DNA of 64,000 nucleotides from Amblyornis subalaris (Eukaryota > Chordata > Aves > Passeriformes > Ptilonorhynchidae). Where the stretch lies: assembly GCA_018881555.1 (NCBI GenBank), contig JACAXG010000024.1:7095254-7159253 (forward strand), read 5' to 3'. The notes beneath the pieces are model-generated. The model was not told where the DNA came from. It did no database searches and saw only the letters and a program-made list of their open reading frames with translations. A program made the position numbers and the translations under genes. Positions 12,791 to 27,204 of the stretch are shown piece after piece. Each line of letters starts with the position of its first letter. Position 1 is the stretch's first letter.

Positions 12791-15261
12791 ATGTGAGCAG
12801 CACTAGCGATGCGCCGGCTGCCCAGGGAGCCACAGAGCACACACAGCACACTTGTGGCCAGCACTGCACAGTGCTGCAGGNGGGGCAAGCAGCTTTTACA
12901 GCAGAGGGTTTAATTTTTGAAAGGTCCATGGAGCTTCCAAGTGTCTCCTCAAAAATTTGCCAAGAGAGGAAGGGGGAAGTGACACGCAAGTGGGGAAATG
13001 CTGAGGTTTTTATGTCAGTGAAAATCTGACAGCAACTCCATGACACATGCATGAGTATCACTGAAGTGCCAAAACCACTTAATCTTACACTAATAAATCA
13101 GTCATGATCTGAACAAGCTAAGTGTTTAACACTATACTCCTTCCCAGCATTTTAAAGACATTAATCAATACCTTTTGTCTTTGCTGTACAAAAACACATC
13201 ACTAAAGACTACTCTATTTACCATTAAGTAATGTAGTACTTCTGCTTTTGCTAAACGAGTTACTATTACCTGCTTTGAATTAGTTTAACTTGCAACCAAA
13301 TAAGTAAGTCAGCATATAGAAAGCAGCTATGCAAGGACAGTCAAATAAAGGGCAATTTGTGAATGTTGTATTAGTTTCATAATTGTCACAGTTAGGTTTT
13401 TACTTACACCTGCCAAAAAACCTATGACTGAAACTTCATGTGGTCTGACAGGAAAATTCTTCCATATTCTAAGCGTGTACTCCAATCACAGCACAAACTA
13501 CACCCTGTGTAAATAAACATAGCCAAAATTCTACAGGAACATTTAAAAAAATTATCATGTTTCCTAGAAGACAATGCATGTTATTCTCCAAAACCACGCT
13601 ACTGACGTGTAACAATGGCAGTGCCAACAGTATAGATTCACAACCCTGCACATACCGAAGCAGAAGGAGCTACCTTAATTTCTGAGCATTTGCAGGACAG
13701 TATGAGTGCAGCTCCTCACCCTGACCTTGATCTTTGGCAAACGGAAAAGAAAAATTTGATGCTGGACCAAGAGAAGGTAATTGGTTCCATGACAAACCAC
13801 AACATTATCACAGCCATGAGACAGGGGAATAGACTGAGGCTGACAGAGGCACCTGCAGAATATAACGTTAGAACCCTCACCACCAAAGGGAAGGAGAGGT
13901 TTGTAAAAGAACTCTTCAGGCAGCTTAGGAGACATGTCCAAAAATAAATGCAACATGGAACACCTAAAGTCTTGCATCTTTCAGCCGCCACTTCAAAGTA
14001 AGCCCATTCTTTTGCAAGGTGCTTCTTACTGCTGAGGAGCTAAGGCAGAACCAGAAGTTTAGCCCCAACATCAGGATTCCCACCACTATAANCTACAGCC
14101 ATATGGCAGAGAAGGCTGACAGCACGTGGAGAATAAACTAGTGTAACTATTCCGGGTTTAAACAGAGTGAGAAGACAGGTCTGTTTCACTCCATCATCAC
14201 TATGTTATTTCTGCAAGTACGGTCCCTGTGGCCTTCAGCTCAGTACTTTTTAACCAGAAATTGTTCAATCTTATGTTCCTGTCTCCCACAAACTCAATTT
14301 TTTCCTATTCATCACTGTCCAGGCACCAGCAATCCATTAGCTTTTATGAATCCAGGTTTTCACCATTAACAAAGAGGGATGTTCATTGTGACATGATGAA
14401 AGACACACCTGGGGAGCTACAAGGCATTCTTCTGTTTTCAACTTATGCAACTCCTTCCCTGACCCAAAACAGCTGACTCTGTGCTTCCCGTTCCAGAGAT
14501 GCAGCTTGCCGTGCCCATTTGCACCTCTCACCCTAGTGCACAGCACCCACAGAGTGCAGGGAGACACCAGGCACTTCCCAGCATTTCCTGCTGCAATCCA
14601 CCGTGAGGATAATCGAACCACACTGCAGCTGCTCACTTCGTTTATGGAGATATTTATAAAAAGAGGAACACTTCTGAAACACAGCCACAGAGATGCCTGC
14701 CTCTGCAAACAAGCACTAGAGGATAGCTGGGAGATCTGAAGACCTTTTCGTCCCTCCTGAAGAATGCAGGATACAGTCCAAGCTCAGGTCACATTTCATG
14801 CTCACAGAAATACTGAATCACCACTGCAAAGACTAAGTGGCTTCAAAGGGCCTTCTTACTGGCCAAGAGTGGATGGAATATGAAATCCAGAACCTGTGCA
14901 CTTTCCTCAACACCCAGGAGGTGCTGTATCAAACTAAGACATTATGCTTCCAGAACGTGCTGCCTTTACTGATCAATCTCCTAAAGGCATACCATAACTT
15001 GATTTGTACCATGACAGCTTCATTGAGATTTACTGTTATAAACAAACGGATTTGATTTATTGTTTCCTAGTATTCATAAGAACAGGACAGCCAAAACCAA
15101 ACAAGATACGAAAATGCAATTACTTTTCCCACACACCTTGGATGCCCACAGTACTGTGTGAACTAGTATTTGCAGAAGGTATTTTACAAGGCACAAAGGG
15201 GAGTTAGCTATCAGACTCCTATTAGTGCCTTTGAAATGCCCTCTCTTGCTAATCCTGCATT

Positions 15262-15315
15262 TTTCTGTCAGCACCTTTAGCCCAAATATCAAAGCAATTT
15301 ACAGACATTAGGTAA
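15262..15315 (+). repeat. MIR/L2-like relic fragment
   Basis: ATATCAAAGCAATTTACAGA then CATTAGGTAAG resembles the CAAAGCGCTTTACAAACATTA block. Only about 50 bases can be followed. Confidence 0.35.
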
Positions 15316-18300
15316 GTCTTTTTCTTTTTATTAGACACACGGACAACCTGAGTTACAGCAGGAGCAAAGCTCAAATGAGCTAAGTAATTTCAGAGTTAAG
15401 CTGTCTTGAAAAAGGACAGCATGTGCCTCTCAAGGGCATTTAACAATTGCCTGCTGGGAGAGCTGCCCTTGTAACTGTCCTGGACAGACTTCCAAAAGGT
15501 GTGGAATGGTAATGGCACAGGGAGGTCAAGACACTGGACTTGTGGAAAAGATGAGCCTCATCCCTACTGCAGCACGGGGCAGTAATGTGGCTGGCAGCAA
15601 AACTGCAAACACCAGTCTCATTCTGCAACCTGCCCCAGCTCTGTGCTCAGCCTGCACAGACACCTCAACGCACAAGGTCACGCGTGTTCCTCCAGGCTTT
15701 CTGAGGCTTTTTAGAGTCACGTTTCCAGGAGGTACCTGTTGTGGTTACACCACTGACAATAGATTGCATTAAATCTTCACAACTCCAGAACTGCCAAGTG
15801 CTTCTCTCTATGGGATTCACNAAAAAAAACATAGCTGGTGTCTCATGCTTCTAAGGTTATGCAATCAGATACTCTGCCACTAGGAATTTTTCTGGAAGAG
15901 TTTCCTAACTAGTCAGTTTAATATTTCCCTTTGTATTAAGGCCAAGAATTGTAGGGTTATTCAAGCCACAGCTTGGGAGGAAGGATAGGTAGTGCTGGTA
16001 GAACCTGCATGAACCTCGCCGTACTTGAGCAAACAGCCTTGCTGCAGCTTAATCTACTNGTAAAATAAACTAAACACACATTTGGTGTCATCCTTTGAGA
16101 TTTTTGGTGGTGAGTGCTAGGAAAGAGCTTGGTACTACCACAATCCATATTCGCCACCTGCCAGGGGACTCTATAAACATCTAAACCTACAAGTGACCAA
16201 ATGCTCATACCCAAACAACTACCAGCTACAAANTTTCAAAATAGCCACTCCCTAGTGTTTTGCCAGTAGCCACAAAGGGGTGGATAAAACAGCTCGCATA
16301 TTGCTTCCTGTCATCATTTCTGATAGGTTTCTTCAGCTCTCAGGGAGTCAGGAGAGTTTCACCAAGAAATTTCATCTTACCTACAGTAATTGAAGAGATG
16401 TATTAAGCCAACTTTCATGGAAGNCCTCCTTGGGGTTTATTCTAGCGGCTAGTGCTCCAAGAGTGCCACCTGGACAACCAGCCAGGTCTGCTGAGAGTGG
16501 GGCATGCTTCCACCTGTCTGATCGAGCAGAAAGGCTGAAACGCATGGTTAAGAATCAAGAGAATCTATGGGTTTGTTCTCTGTGTACTAGAAAAGTATAA
16601 AATACTAAATCCAGCTGCTGAAAATGCTACAGATCAAACCTTCCTGTCTAAATCAGGATGGTAATTCAAAAGCTATATTAACCATTACTATGTAGTAGGA
16701 GTGTATGTAACAGCTGAGTAGACTCCCAAAGCCATCAAAGCACACACTGATTTCAGTCCGAAGAATTGGGATAGATCCTTTATTGACAAAATCTACCTGA
16801 ACAGATTTTTTTTCTGTCATGAACTTAAATAATTCATACTGCTAAAATAAAAATAATAATTAAAAAAAATTCAAAATAGCAAAATTTAATTTTAAAAGAA
16901 GTCTAACAGTTGAGAATGAGGGAGGCTGCAAATAAAAATAGCTTCGGGCTTTTGATATAATTGCGCCCTTCTAAAATCCAAAGCAATACCTTGCAATCCG
17001 ATAGCCTTTTTGTTCCTTTACTAAGTTCACTCAGATGGCACAAAGCACATGCACGTTTTTGTAGAAATGAAAATAAAACATGTAAGAAAGTCTGCTAAGT
17101 GAGCTCTCATGTTGTTCCAATGACGTTTTTTTCAGTAGTTAGATGGGTGATATACTAAAACTCCCTTTTTTAATTGATAAAGCAAAGAAACGACTACCTA
17201 TGCAGCAGTTTTCAGGAAACCAAAACAGCCAATGTGGTCTGCACATACCCTGTGCTGGACAGAAAGGGCAGCTGACCCNAGTTACTGCATAAAATCTTAC
17301 TCCTATACTGCACATGATGATACTACACAGGGAGAAAACTAACTGAGAGTGAAAGCTGACACACATTTGCCTCCCAGGATGGTGGCGTACCTGTGCCACT
17401 CCACACTGTCTCACTGCATTTGCTGTTCATCTCTACTCCTCCAAACAGCCCAGACTCCCTCTGCTNCCCAGAGAAGGGGCGTTACACCAGCTGCAGAGAC
17501 AGCAATCTGCACTGTGGTAACCACGGGGCAGCCAGCAGTAAAAGAGGAGAAAGCTACCTGCCGTGTCCTCACAGGTCACCCTTGCTTACAGGACAGTGCA
17601 GCAGGACACTGCTTCGAGGGGAGCCTCCAGTTCCCGGGGTATCATCCCATCATCGTGCTCCAACTCCTCCCTTGTGGGANGCGCATTTAGAGAGGGCAAC
17701 ACTCGCAGGTGTGTTCTGGTACCCTCTTAGATTTCCGGGGAAGCTCTAGGCTTAAAAACCCCTCTGTAACATGCTCAGGCTTGTGTAAATCCAGCTTTGA
17801 AACATACAGCTATAGCTCTCAGGACTGTGAAGGCTGGTGTTTTAGACACAACNCTGTACACCCCAAATCATGGAGGATGTTCAACTCTACAAGGACATGG
17901 GACCAATCTCTTCTGGCAAACACACTGGGGCAGGATAAATGAAAAGACAAGCAAAGGGACCAGGAGCTGGAGGGAGTCTGTGAGGGTCTGGTTTTGCTAC
18001 TGTGAATCCTCATTGGAGTAGGTGGCTTGAGTACAGTAGAAGAGAAGAAGTGCCCCTAGAGGAAAGGGTTGTTGGGGCAAAATGAGGTGTTTGCAAGGAA
18101 GATTCAGAAGGCCCTGAACATCTGGGCACTCAGCAGGGCAATGCCAGCAAACCAGCCACAGAGCAGCATAGGGGACAACAGTAGGAATTCAGGTAAGTTA
18201 ATCATTACAGAAGCAAGTGGGGGGAAGAGGAAAGGGAAAGAAGGCCAGATGCACTGCTCACCAGTGGTTTGTATGCAATACTATAGCTGGATATGAAAGC

Positions 18301-18539
18301 CCAGAAGACCACTGTGAGATTACAGNGTCTAACACAGGGAGCAGGAAGGAAATCAGAGCCCCTAATAGACGATACAGCACATTTGGGGATTTTGGTCAAT
18401 GTTACAGCTTGCATAATCTGACTTCTGCCAGGGACAAATATTCAGGCTCCAGAAAAAGCAAACTAGAGCTCTGCAGTACCAGGGTATGAATTCAGCTCTC
18501 CACTTCCCTCCCTTCCCCCAGTCTTCTGTCGTCTTCTTA

Positions 18540-18735
18540 ATTTCCATGGCAGACCTCTCCTAATTTTTCATCCCATTAATATAGCAATTCACGTCAAATC
18601 TATAGCAGCACAATCAGCACAGTATCCGTAATTAGAGAAATTAAAACAAACACAGCTCTCTGGAATGGACCTTATGCAAAGCAGCACTGGGAAAAGATTA
18701 ACATCTCATTTCCTGGGCACAGAGAGCAGAAATTG
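18540..18735. promoter_or_regulatory. Candidate conserved non-coding element
   Basis: Includes CCCATTAATATAGCAATTCA, GTAATTAGAGAAATTAAAAC, an octamer-like TTATGCAAAG and GATTAACATC. No repeat signature; it lies in intron 1. Conservation not tested. Confidence 0.22.
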
Positions 18736-21429
18736 TCTCGGTAACCTTCGCGATTTTGTGGAGTTCAGTTCCTCCCTGCTCAGGGGCAGGTGATGGCTCT
18801 GCTCTCATGTCTCAATTCTTACCCAAGCAAATAAACAAACACAGAGGTGCAANGGTTCATCACCAAGGGAAGGGGAAAGGAGACAGTGGGGAAATTCATG
18901 CTTCTCCCGTAATGATTATGGCCACTGTTCTAATTAAATCGTACAGCAATAGCNATGCACTCAAGTGTTACGAAAAGGCAGCTTGAGGAGGTCAGTGTTG
19001 TCATTGAAAATGCCATGATACAACTGCATTACTGTATAAGCACTCCAAAATATTTCAAAGTAACAAGTTTCAAAGCAGCAAAAAAACTAACTGAACCACA
19101 TGCTCAAAAAGTATTTCTTTGCTGCTAATATGGGGTAATAGAGAATAGAACAGCCTGTGAGAAGATAGTTTTATCTTCTAGTTTTACCTGATACTAACGC
19201 AAAAAGCTCAGTACGATTCATGAAAGGATCAGCCATTTATATGTAGAATATAAAATTTTATCTATAGATATCCCAGCTAGGCAGCACAAAATACGAGAGG
19301 CAGATTCTGGTTCAGAATTTAGAAGTGGAATCATCATATTCCAAATGGGAGTAAAGCCTTATCTATCCACCCACCCTTCTGCAGCAAGGCTCCAAGAAGA
19401 GNCAGTAAAACTGGGACTTGGCCCACCTGGCCTACTACTTCAAGGCAGAAATCAACTATGGATTCAACTGCCTGACATTAAGACACTATCTGCCCCCAGC
19501 TGTTTTCCACACGCAACTCCAAAATTTGCATTATGAGGTTGTCACTGCAACACTCCTCTGAAGAATTTGCTCCTGACCTTTGTTTAAGCAGGGCATAGAG
19601 AAAGGTGGGCCACTGCTGTGACCCACAAGGTCCCTTTGGCATCTATATCACTATTTTTTAGTANGCTCACTTCACACTAAGTGCCACAGAAGGCTCAAGA
19701 GGGACAGTTAATTGCACAGAGAGAGAAAAAAAAAACCCCCACATGAGGCTTTGAAGTACTGTGGCCAGTGAGTAAGCAGCAGGGAAGCAAGGAGGGCAAC
19801 AGGGCAGGACTTTCCAGGCCTAGATAGCTGCACATCAGAGATATTTCACTGCACTTTTTCATGTTCTCTTTTCTAAACCAGGCAAGGCTGGGGAGTCTCA
19901 TCTCTGTGACATACAGTGGTTGTACAACCCTGCCTGTGTGCGTGGGAATTCACACCCTGAACACCCTTACTGGAGTCATGTGCTCGTTTCAGGGCAGGAT
20001 TCCTGGAGGCCATGAAACTGAGATGGGAAGACTAAGGGGAAACATGGTGTACAGGGAGCTGCCCTCTCCTGTCTTAAGGTAAAAGTCCTCTTCTGCATCT
20101 CAGGGCTGGCACGGCAGCACAAGCGTTTTTACTTGGTTGCATTATTGAGCTGTCAAAGTTGCAATGGTACTAGGCATTCAAACACATTTCCAAAGATAAT
20201 CATAATTTCTGGTCTTTTCACCATGGATGCGTGTTGCTTGCTGAACATTTCTACTGAAGCTACAATTTACTGTGCACAGGATCTTTCACAACAGGGGATA
20301 TCAAATATTTACATAGCACAAATCACAGGTCAGAACTGTCACACAGACAAGGTCAACTCATTCACTGCCCTGGGATATCTAATTGCCCATCAATTAAGTA
20401 GTGGAAAAATAATGGGAGAGCAATTCACACAAAAGTCATAACTTCTTTAAATCCTGTCACTGATGCAAACAGAATTCCNGTGGAGCTGCAACACCCTGAA
20501 ACACATATTTTAAAAACACCACTTACAAATACAAGAAATGACCCTTCTTGGTCCCATTGCACAGCTGGACTCTGCTCCCATCTGTACCTGAGAAATTCTC
20601 CAGTGATTTTTTTTTTAAGCAATGTTTCTGGTCCTGATTTACATTAGTGAAAGTAAAATCCTCATATGGGCCTCAGTCTTGCTCTTTTCCAGCAACTTAA
20701 GCTTACTCTCCACTCTTCCTCCTTATCTATTACCTCCTTACTATTGGCATAAACAGCACTCCTGTATTTCCATTACAGCATTTCATCACACTTCAGACTT
20801 CTGGCAGACTTTCCATGAAAAAGGACATGCCAAATGCCCCGAGAAACTTGGGGGTGCCATGATGAGGTTTAATGCTACACTTACAGTTTGTTGCTCCTAA
20901 AGATTCAAGTGGTGCCACAGTAACCCAGCACACACAGCACGGCAGGCAGTGTGCCACAACCCCCTGTTCAAAAACACCTCTAAGTACGTAAAAGACAACT
21001 TTCCAGAGGGAATCTAGGCCAGCCTGGGAATAGGATAGCTATAATAAGGGTTACTGGTGAAAAAATGGGCAGATCTACTTGAGTGCTCAGAAAAACTGAA
21101 CAGAATCCACGATGAGAGAAAGACAGCCAAATAAAATACCCATTCTCAAAGACTGTCTTAATAAACTAGTCCAGAAACACGAGATGACAGATGGATGCCA
21201 CTATGAAATACCAGAAAGATTCAGATTATTCAACTCCCAGCACATTAAATGCAGAGGGAGTTACTAGAAAGGGCCATACTTGCACTGACCTTGACTACTG
21301 TACAGAAACTGGATATGGAAGAAACATCAAATTACATCTTCCACTATTCTTTCACCTACTCCAGGCTACTTACTTCAACGTGAACAACATTGAGATCAGT
21401 GTGACTAAAAAAGGAAACTCAAGATGACA

Positions 21430-21750
21430 AAGGAGAGTATATAAAAAACAGCTGGTAGGATTTCACTTAGAATATTGCATCCTGCACATTTGCAGGCTCT
21501 TCATTCTGCAGCATATACACACGCACCTCATATATGCAGGACAGACAAGTTTTACAAGAGTCAAATGGTCTAGCTTATAAGGAAGGAATAAAGGAACTAC
21601 AGAGATGGACAGAAGAAATGACAGCTACAGCCTGACATCCAAAAGGGAAAAAAAACAGAGGGAAGAGAAGGTAATCTTGAAGACATATTGCAGAAGGGTA
21701 GGCTAATAAGAAGCTGTGATTAAAACATTAAGATGCATTGGGAGACCAGA
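21430..21750 (+). mobile_element. Probable ancient CR1-type LINE fragment
   Basis: GGATTTCACTTAGAATATTG resembles the CR1 block encoding RPHLEYC. GGTCTAGCTTATAAGGAAGG followed by AATAAAGGAACTA resembles the downstream block TGACTTATGAGGAAAGATTAAAGGAACTA. Many indels. The orientation is the same as the copy at 10030. Confidence 0.5.
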
Positions 21751-22234
21751 GTTACATAAAAAGAAACAAAATCTGCAGCAGGTCAGACTGTACAAAAATT
21801 GATTTGGTTTTTTTTTACAATTTATTTAACAAACTACTTAGCAGCTTTTGGAAGGTCTCTACAGTCAGCAGTCTAATGGTATGAGAATGCAAGCAAGAAG
21901 AAATTGAACTTTTGCTGATCAATGCATCAGACACCAAAATACTACTTAGAGAGAGTAAACAAATCACCTGGGGGATAGCTTGAGGCACAGTAAAATCTTT
22001 TATTTCCTCTAAAACATGGTCCTTTCAGCATAACACCATCAAGATTGGCAGAACTTATAGGACAGTTTTAAAATCTATTTGTACAGAAACAGCTGGTCAT
22101 GGTACTGCACATCTCATTCAAAAGAAGAACAGTTGTGTTTTCATATGTGTTTGAAAAGAAGCTGAAGCTCCTGAGCAAGACATACTTTTAAGAAGTGGTA
22201 GGTGACAGGAAAAGAGCAGAGCCTGAATTTGACA

Positions 22235-22390
22235 ATATGGTCTATAATCCATGGACAATGACAGGGTCGAGAGATGGCTCTTTATTAAATGCTTTCTCCT
22301 CCATTAATGCTGCACACTCTAATGATTCTACCATTCTTATTAACAAATCTGCCATGTCCCTGCCTGGAGCTAATAAGTAATGAACTAAGC
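22235..22390. promoter_or_regulatory. Candidate conserved non-coding element
   Basis: Contains TTTATTAAATGC, CTCCATTAATGC, TCTAATGATTC, CTTATTAACAAAT and GAGCTAATAAGTAATGAAC in 150 bases, with balanced composition and no repeat signature. It is the strongest enhancer-like block in intron 1 by eye. Confidence 0.27.
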
Positions 22391-24789
22391 GGGTGAATAT
22401 TCTGTTGCGTAAGGAGAGCTATTAGCAATCCTTTCCCAACTGCTCTGAAAACAAGAGATGCCTTCCAGGTATGACCTGTCCATGTGACAGGGTACACCCC
22501 ACACAGTCCTTATTCCTTCACTCTGGAANTTCCAGTGGCGCTCCCAGGACTCAGAAGAGGAATAAGAAGTGGATCATCTCCTGTGTAGTGGTGCTGTACA
22601 GGGCTGGGCAGCAGATGCCAGACTGCAAAGCAAAGGATTAAAAAAGCTCCACAGAAGAGGTTTGAAGAGAAATGGTGAGAAGGACACAAGCCTGTCTGTT
22701 CCCAGACCTGCTACTGACTCTCCAAAACAACCTGTGGCATTACCACAGACCTCACTGCCTCGGTTGTGCCAACAGGACAATAGCATAAATGCTGAGACCC
22801 ACAGGTGTGTCAAACACTGTGACAAATCTCACTTTAGCTGCTTTCCTTCTGCCATAGCTTTTCCTGTTCGTTAAGTTCCCCAATTGTTTTAATTGTTCCT
22901 TTCAACCTTTCCATCGCTTTTTGTTCTTCCTCAAATTATTATTTTGTTTTAGCTCATAATCCTGAAGCATTGGTTATGATGTTGTTCCTGGCAGAACAGA
23001 AGTGCTAAAGTTTCACTCTGGTTATCTTTGGCATGTTTTCACAACTAAGCATTGCTGGTTCACATCTGAATGGACATTGCAGTGAGAGCCACTCCACCCT
23101 TACCATAAGACTGCTTCTGACCTTCAAATATTGCCTCACTACATAAGTGAGATGTTTGGGAACTGAGCCAGCTGAAATAGAGTAAACTCCAGCCATCTTT
23201 AAGAGAAAGAGTAAAGTGCTTGGGCCCGTTTTAACTCAATCTGAAGGCTTCNACATGGTCCTTCTTACTACACTATTTAAATATGTCCTATAATACCTTT
23301 AGCACTTTCTTGCAACGAAGAGAAGTGTTATCACACTCATCTTTACAAGTGGAGGGACCAAAACATAAGCAGATTAGGTGGCTAGCCCATTCAGGGCACA
23401 GAAGCTGAGCAGCTTAGAAAATAATATTGTCTCCCAAGAGAGCTCCCAAAGGCTCTGAACCCCACTGTTAGGACTTGACATTTANACACTGATAGCACTC
23501 AGAAGCAAACTGAAACACAGGGTTGCCTGAGGCATTCCAAAAATACAGAGCAGAGGACAGCCCTGAAGAGCTCAAAGCCAAAATAGTCGAGATAGTGAAG
23601 CACCAGAGGAAGGGTCTATTTGAATCCCNGTTTAGTTAGGAACAGAGGTGCAGAAGAAGCAGCAAGTTACCTAAATCTCGTTTCAACCCTCTACCACATG
23701 GCCATGTTTCTGGGGTTATGCTGCTGCTCAAGAAATAGAAGGATGAACTACAAGAGAGCAGTAAAATGTCATGGACAACTCACAAAAGCTCTCAGAATGC
23801 ATAATTTCATTTTGCATTTTAGCATTGATTTTAAACACCCTTCCCATGGGAGCTTCTGATTTCTAATGCTCCTCCTTGTCAACGCACTGACTGAAATCTC
23901 TCAGCTCACAAGTGATAGCAGAGATGGCCTAAATCAGAAGGGAGCTTCAAACCCGTTCCAGAAACACATCCCTCCTTTGCCACAAGAATCAGGACAGAGG
24001 CACTCCAACCCTTCCCACTGTTATGCAACAGCACAGATCCATTTGGGAAGGCAGGTTTCCTCACCCAACCCAACTCACAGCTAAACAGTCCTAAAAACCA
24101 GCACAGCTCTCTGCTGGTACAAGCAAAGCAAAACAGGGGGGCATCAATCACCCCCAGCTAATCAAGCAGGGTGTTTTTAACACCAGACCTGAGCTGTGAG
24201 ACTGTCAGAGGAGACGAGGGAAGGAAAAAAAACAAATGTGATTACAAGAAGCATGATAAAATGCATCTTCTGTTCCTACAGCCAAGAAGGTGACTGAGAC
24301 AGTATTCCCAGCATTTGAGAACACGTTTCATCCAGAGAGCACCCCAAGCCCCTTTGACCACACGCCTTTCCCCACAGTCCACCTCACACACAGCAACGAC
24401 CGAGGTTTTCATTAGGAGAAAATTAACCTGATTTTTTTTAAGCAGGCAACAAAGACATAAGACTTTTCCTGGCATTTCTCCTGTTTATACAGGACCTGCC
24501 AAACCGGTTGTGTGATTTTTATGCTGCTTTCTTTTCCACAAAGTCCTTCGAAAGGCAGAATAACAGAGAGCAACTAAGGAAAAAGTTTGGTTATGTATGT
24601 CCAGAAATCAACCCTTGGTAATACAGCTGAAAAATCAAAAATTAACCAGAATCTTCCTAAATTTATTTGGACTATCCAAAGACCATAGTTGTTTATTATT
24701 AAGACTGTGTTGAAGTAGAACAGCTGTTTTCAATAGTGAAAGGCAGTCCCATTTAAAATTGTTTAACAGTTAAAGAGAGAAGTTATGAG

Positions 24790-24880
24790 GCAGATAAAGG
24801 GGGAAACTGAGGCACAGAGTAGTCAAATGAACTGCTCCAGGTAGGCAGAGCCTAGGGCAGAGATCAGGTCTTCAGAGCAA
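24790..24880 (+). repeat. MIR-like SINE relic
   Basis: GGGGAAACTGAGGCACAGAG is a close match to the MIR core and is followed by AACTGCTCCAGGTAGGCAGA in the expected order. It is one of the better preserved copies here. Confidence 0.6.
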
Positions 24881-25867
24881 CCACCTGGTTTCCTGCATAT
24901 TCGGTCATGTCACTTCTACATACATGTGTCTAATTCCCAGCCAGTGCTTGCATATGGATTCTTTAACTCCAACACCAAACAGTTCCGAAGCCTGGAAAAT
25001 GATGCCACTTTATCCTCCTACAACACACTAGGCAGAAAATAATTCTTGCAACTGCCTGGATGTAAGTCCACTGCCAAGGGTCTGAAGACCAGAAGTCATA
25101 ACAAACATTAGTAAACATTTCCCTCAATACATGCAATCTTGCTAAAATCAAAACATTACACCAAAACCAGCCGTTTCAATTGCTTCATAGGGGTTTTTTT
25201 AATGATGACGATTGCTGTTTTGGGGGCTTTTTCAGAATAACTTCTTGAGCAAGGGAGCACACTGTGCTGCTACACTTTCCACTTGGCCCTTGATTCAGAA
25301 GAAATTTCTGTTTTGATATTAATTTTCCTGTCCACATGCAAAATTGTGAAGCAAAATTGAAAATAAAATGCAAGTTTAGCTTTCTGTTTGGAGTGCTCTT
25401 GTCTTGCTCTAATGTCGGAATTTCCCCACAGAACAAAAAAAAAGTGCTATGGACATGAAAAAACAAGAAGTATCAATGGAGTGTACCAAACCAGTCACCC
25501 CACCCCCAGAGNCTGGGGTGTCCCTGTTTGCTCAGGTGTCCCTGTCCTCTCTGATGGCACAGGAAGCACAGCCTTCTCTCCGACCTCAGCAATGGCTCCG
25601 CTCGCTCACCCACGCCGCCACCAAAACACACGGAGCTGCCACTGCATGGCCCTGGCTTAACTGACANGGCAAATACCCATTTTCACCAGGCTGTATAATA
25701 AAGGATGAGATAAAACCCTGAGCAAATAACTGGGCAAAGTTCGAGCACACAGCTGCTCCTCACAGGTTACTCTGAGCTGACACACCTGCTGCTTTGGCAG
25801 CTGGTTCAGCTCTCTAAGGCCTGGGCTTTGCAGGGCTGGGTGATGTGCTTACACAAGATCTGCCCGT

Positions 25868-25920
25868 CAGCCAGAAAGATCCCAAAGCGATTTACTAACA
25901 ATTTATGAGGGATTTACAAT
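25868..25920 (+). repeat. MIR/L2-like relic fragment
   Basis: GATCCCAAAGCGATTTACTA followed by ACAATTTATGAGG resembles the ATCTCAAAGCGCTTTACAAACATTAATGAG block. Short and weak. Confidence 0.35.
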
Positions 25921-26720
25921 CTCACTGCACAAGTGAATGGGCACTACTCCTTACACACCTGCAAGCAAACAAAAACAAATCATTAACCAGATTCCAGATA
26001 CACCAGAAACCGGTTTGAGAGCCTTAAAATCAGTTTAAATGAGACTAGCCAGCCCTCTTAACCTCGGCAAGTCCCACAGAAACACTACCCCTTATGGCTC
26101 TAGGCTGCCTGAGCTTGTCCAGCTCCCNCAGAGGCCACCATGGAGGAATTCAATAGTGACATCTACATACATAACCACATAGCAGTGCAAGAAAGGATCC
26201 CTCAAAACAGACTGGATGCATCAGACTTCATGGGCATAGTGAAGCCATCCCACAGACTCCTTCTCTACAGCCTGCATCCTCAAGCTGCTTTCAGGCTCAG
26301 ACAGATGGACATCCCACTGATGGCAAGTGTGATTCTTCACACCAGGAGAATCCAATCAGAATTAGATGCTGTCTGCATGACGGGATGATATCCACGCAAC
26401 AAACTGTGGTCGTCATGCAACTACAGACCACTCTACTTGCCTCCTGCCTTCAATCCAGTGCTAAAATTACATAACTTCGTGAGCAGCAACAGAAAATAAA
26501 ATATATTTTTTAATTCATTTACCCGAAAAGCTTCTCCTCTTCCTATCCCCATCCAAACTGAAATCATAATCATGATCCAAGGGTGGAAATTCTAAAGCTA
26601 CTAATATATCTAAAAGCAGAGTAAGACTAGTTTGGATGGAAACCTAAACCTTTCTATTGGCTTAGCTGATGTAGGTGAAAGAGTGGACAGGCTCTCAAGC
26701 AAAGCTCTGCTATCTTCCAA

Positions 26721-26752
26721 CATATGCATGCATGTATGCACATACACTTATG
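26721..26752. repeat. Alternating purine-pyrimidine CATG/TATG-rich stretch
   Basis: CATATGCATGCATGTATGCA then CATACACTTATG is mostly alternating purine-pyrimidine, as in Z-DNA-prone simple sequence. Confidence 0.6.
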
Positions 26753-27176
26753 CTATATNTGCATATTATCACATATCTCCATTTTAACTTTAATCTTAAT
26801 GTCAATTATTAGAGTATTAATCACAAACCTGTGCTGAAACTCACTTCAACCCGTGCAAGATCTTAATATTTCATGTTGCATGAACTAAGCTTAAAAAAAA
26901 CCTGAGCAAGCACGTACATTCCTTCTGATACAAGGAACTAGAGGTTTTGCTGAACACTGAAAACTGCAAACGTGGAAAGCAGAGATACTGGTATCTTTAG
27001 GGAGCAGAACTACCTGCTCCTATTACTTGCAATAGCTGGCTGGTGACATAGTTCGTGATACCTTGCAGCACAATACTCCTTGCCATAGCTAAGCCTGTAA
27101 TTATAGATTAAAAAAAAATGCATCAACCCTGTTTGGAGATGCTTATACCACCCTTGGCACATCAGAAATCATTACC

Positions 27177-27204
27177 TATACATGTACAGGTATACATGTA
27201 CACA
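27177..27204. repeat. 14-bp tandem repeat that is also near-palindromic
   Basis: TATACATGTACA occurs twice, separated by GG. Each unit is itself nearly self-complementary (GTATACATGTAC core). Confidence 0.8.

Noticed and set aside
12528..13061. 177-codon minus-strand frame over exon 2
   Set aside because: It uses the wrong frame of ETV6 exon 2 and reads through the splice acceptor and polypyrimidine tract into intron 1.
13690..13947. 85-codon plus-strand frame with a protein-like charged composition
   Set aside because: It looked promising but has no known domain and no splice sites, and part resembles a MIR-like core (GAATAGACTGAGGC). I judged it a chance frame.
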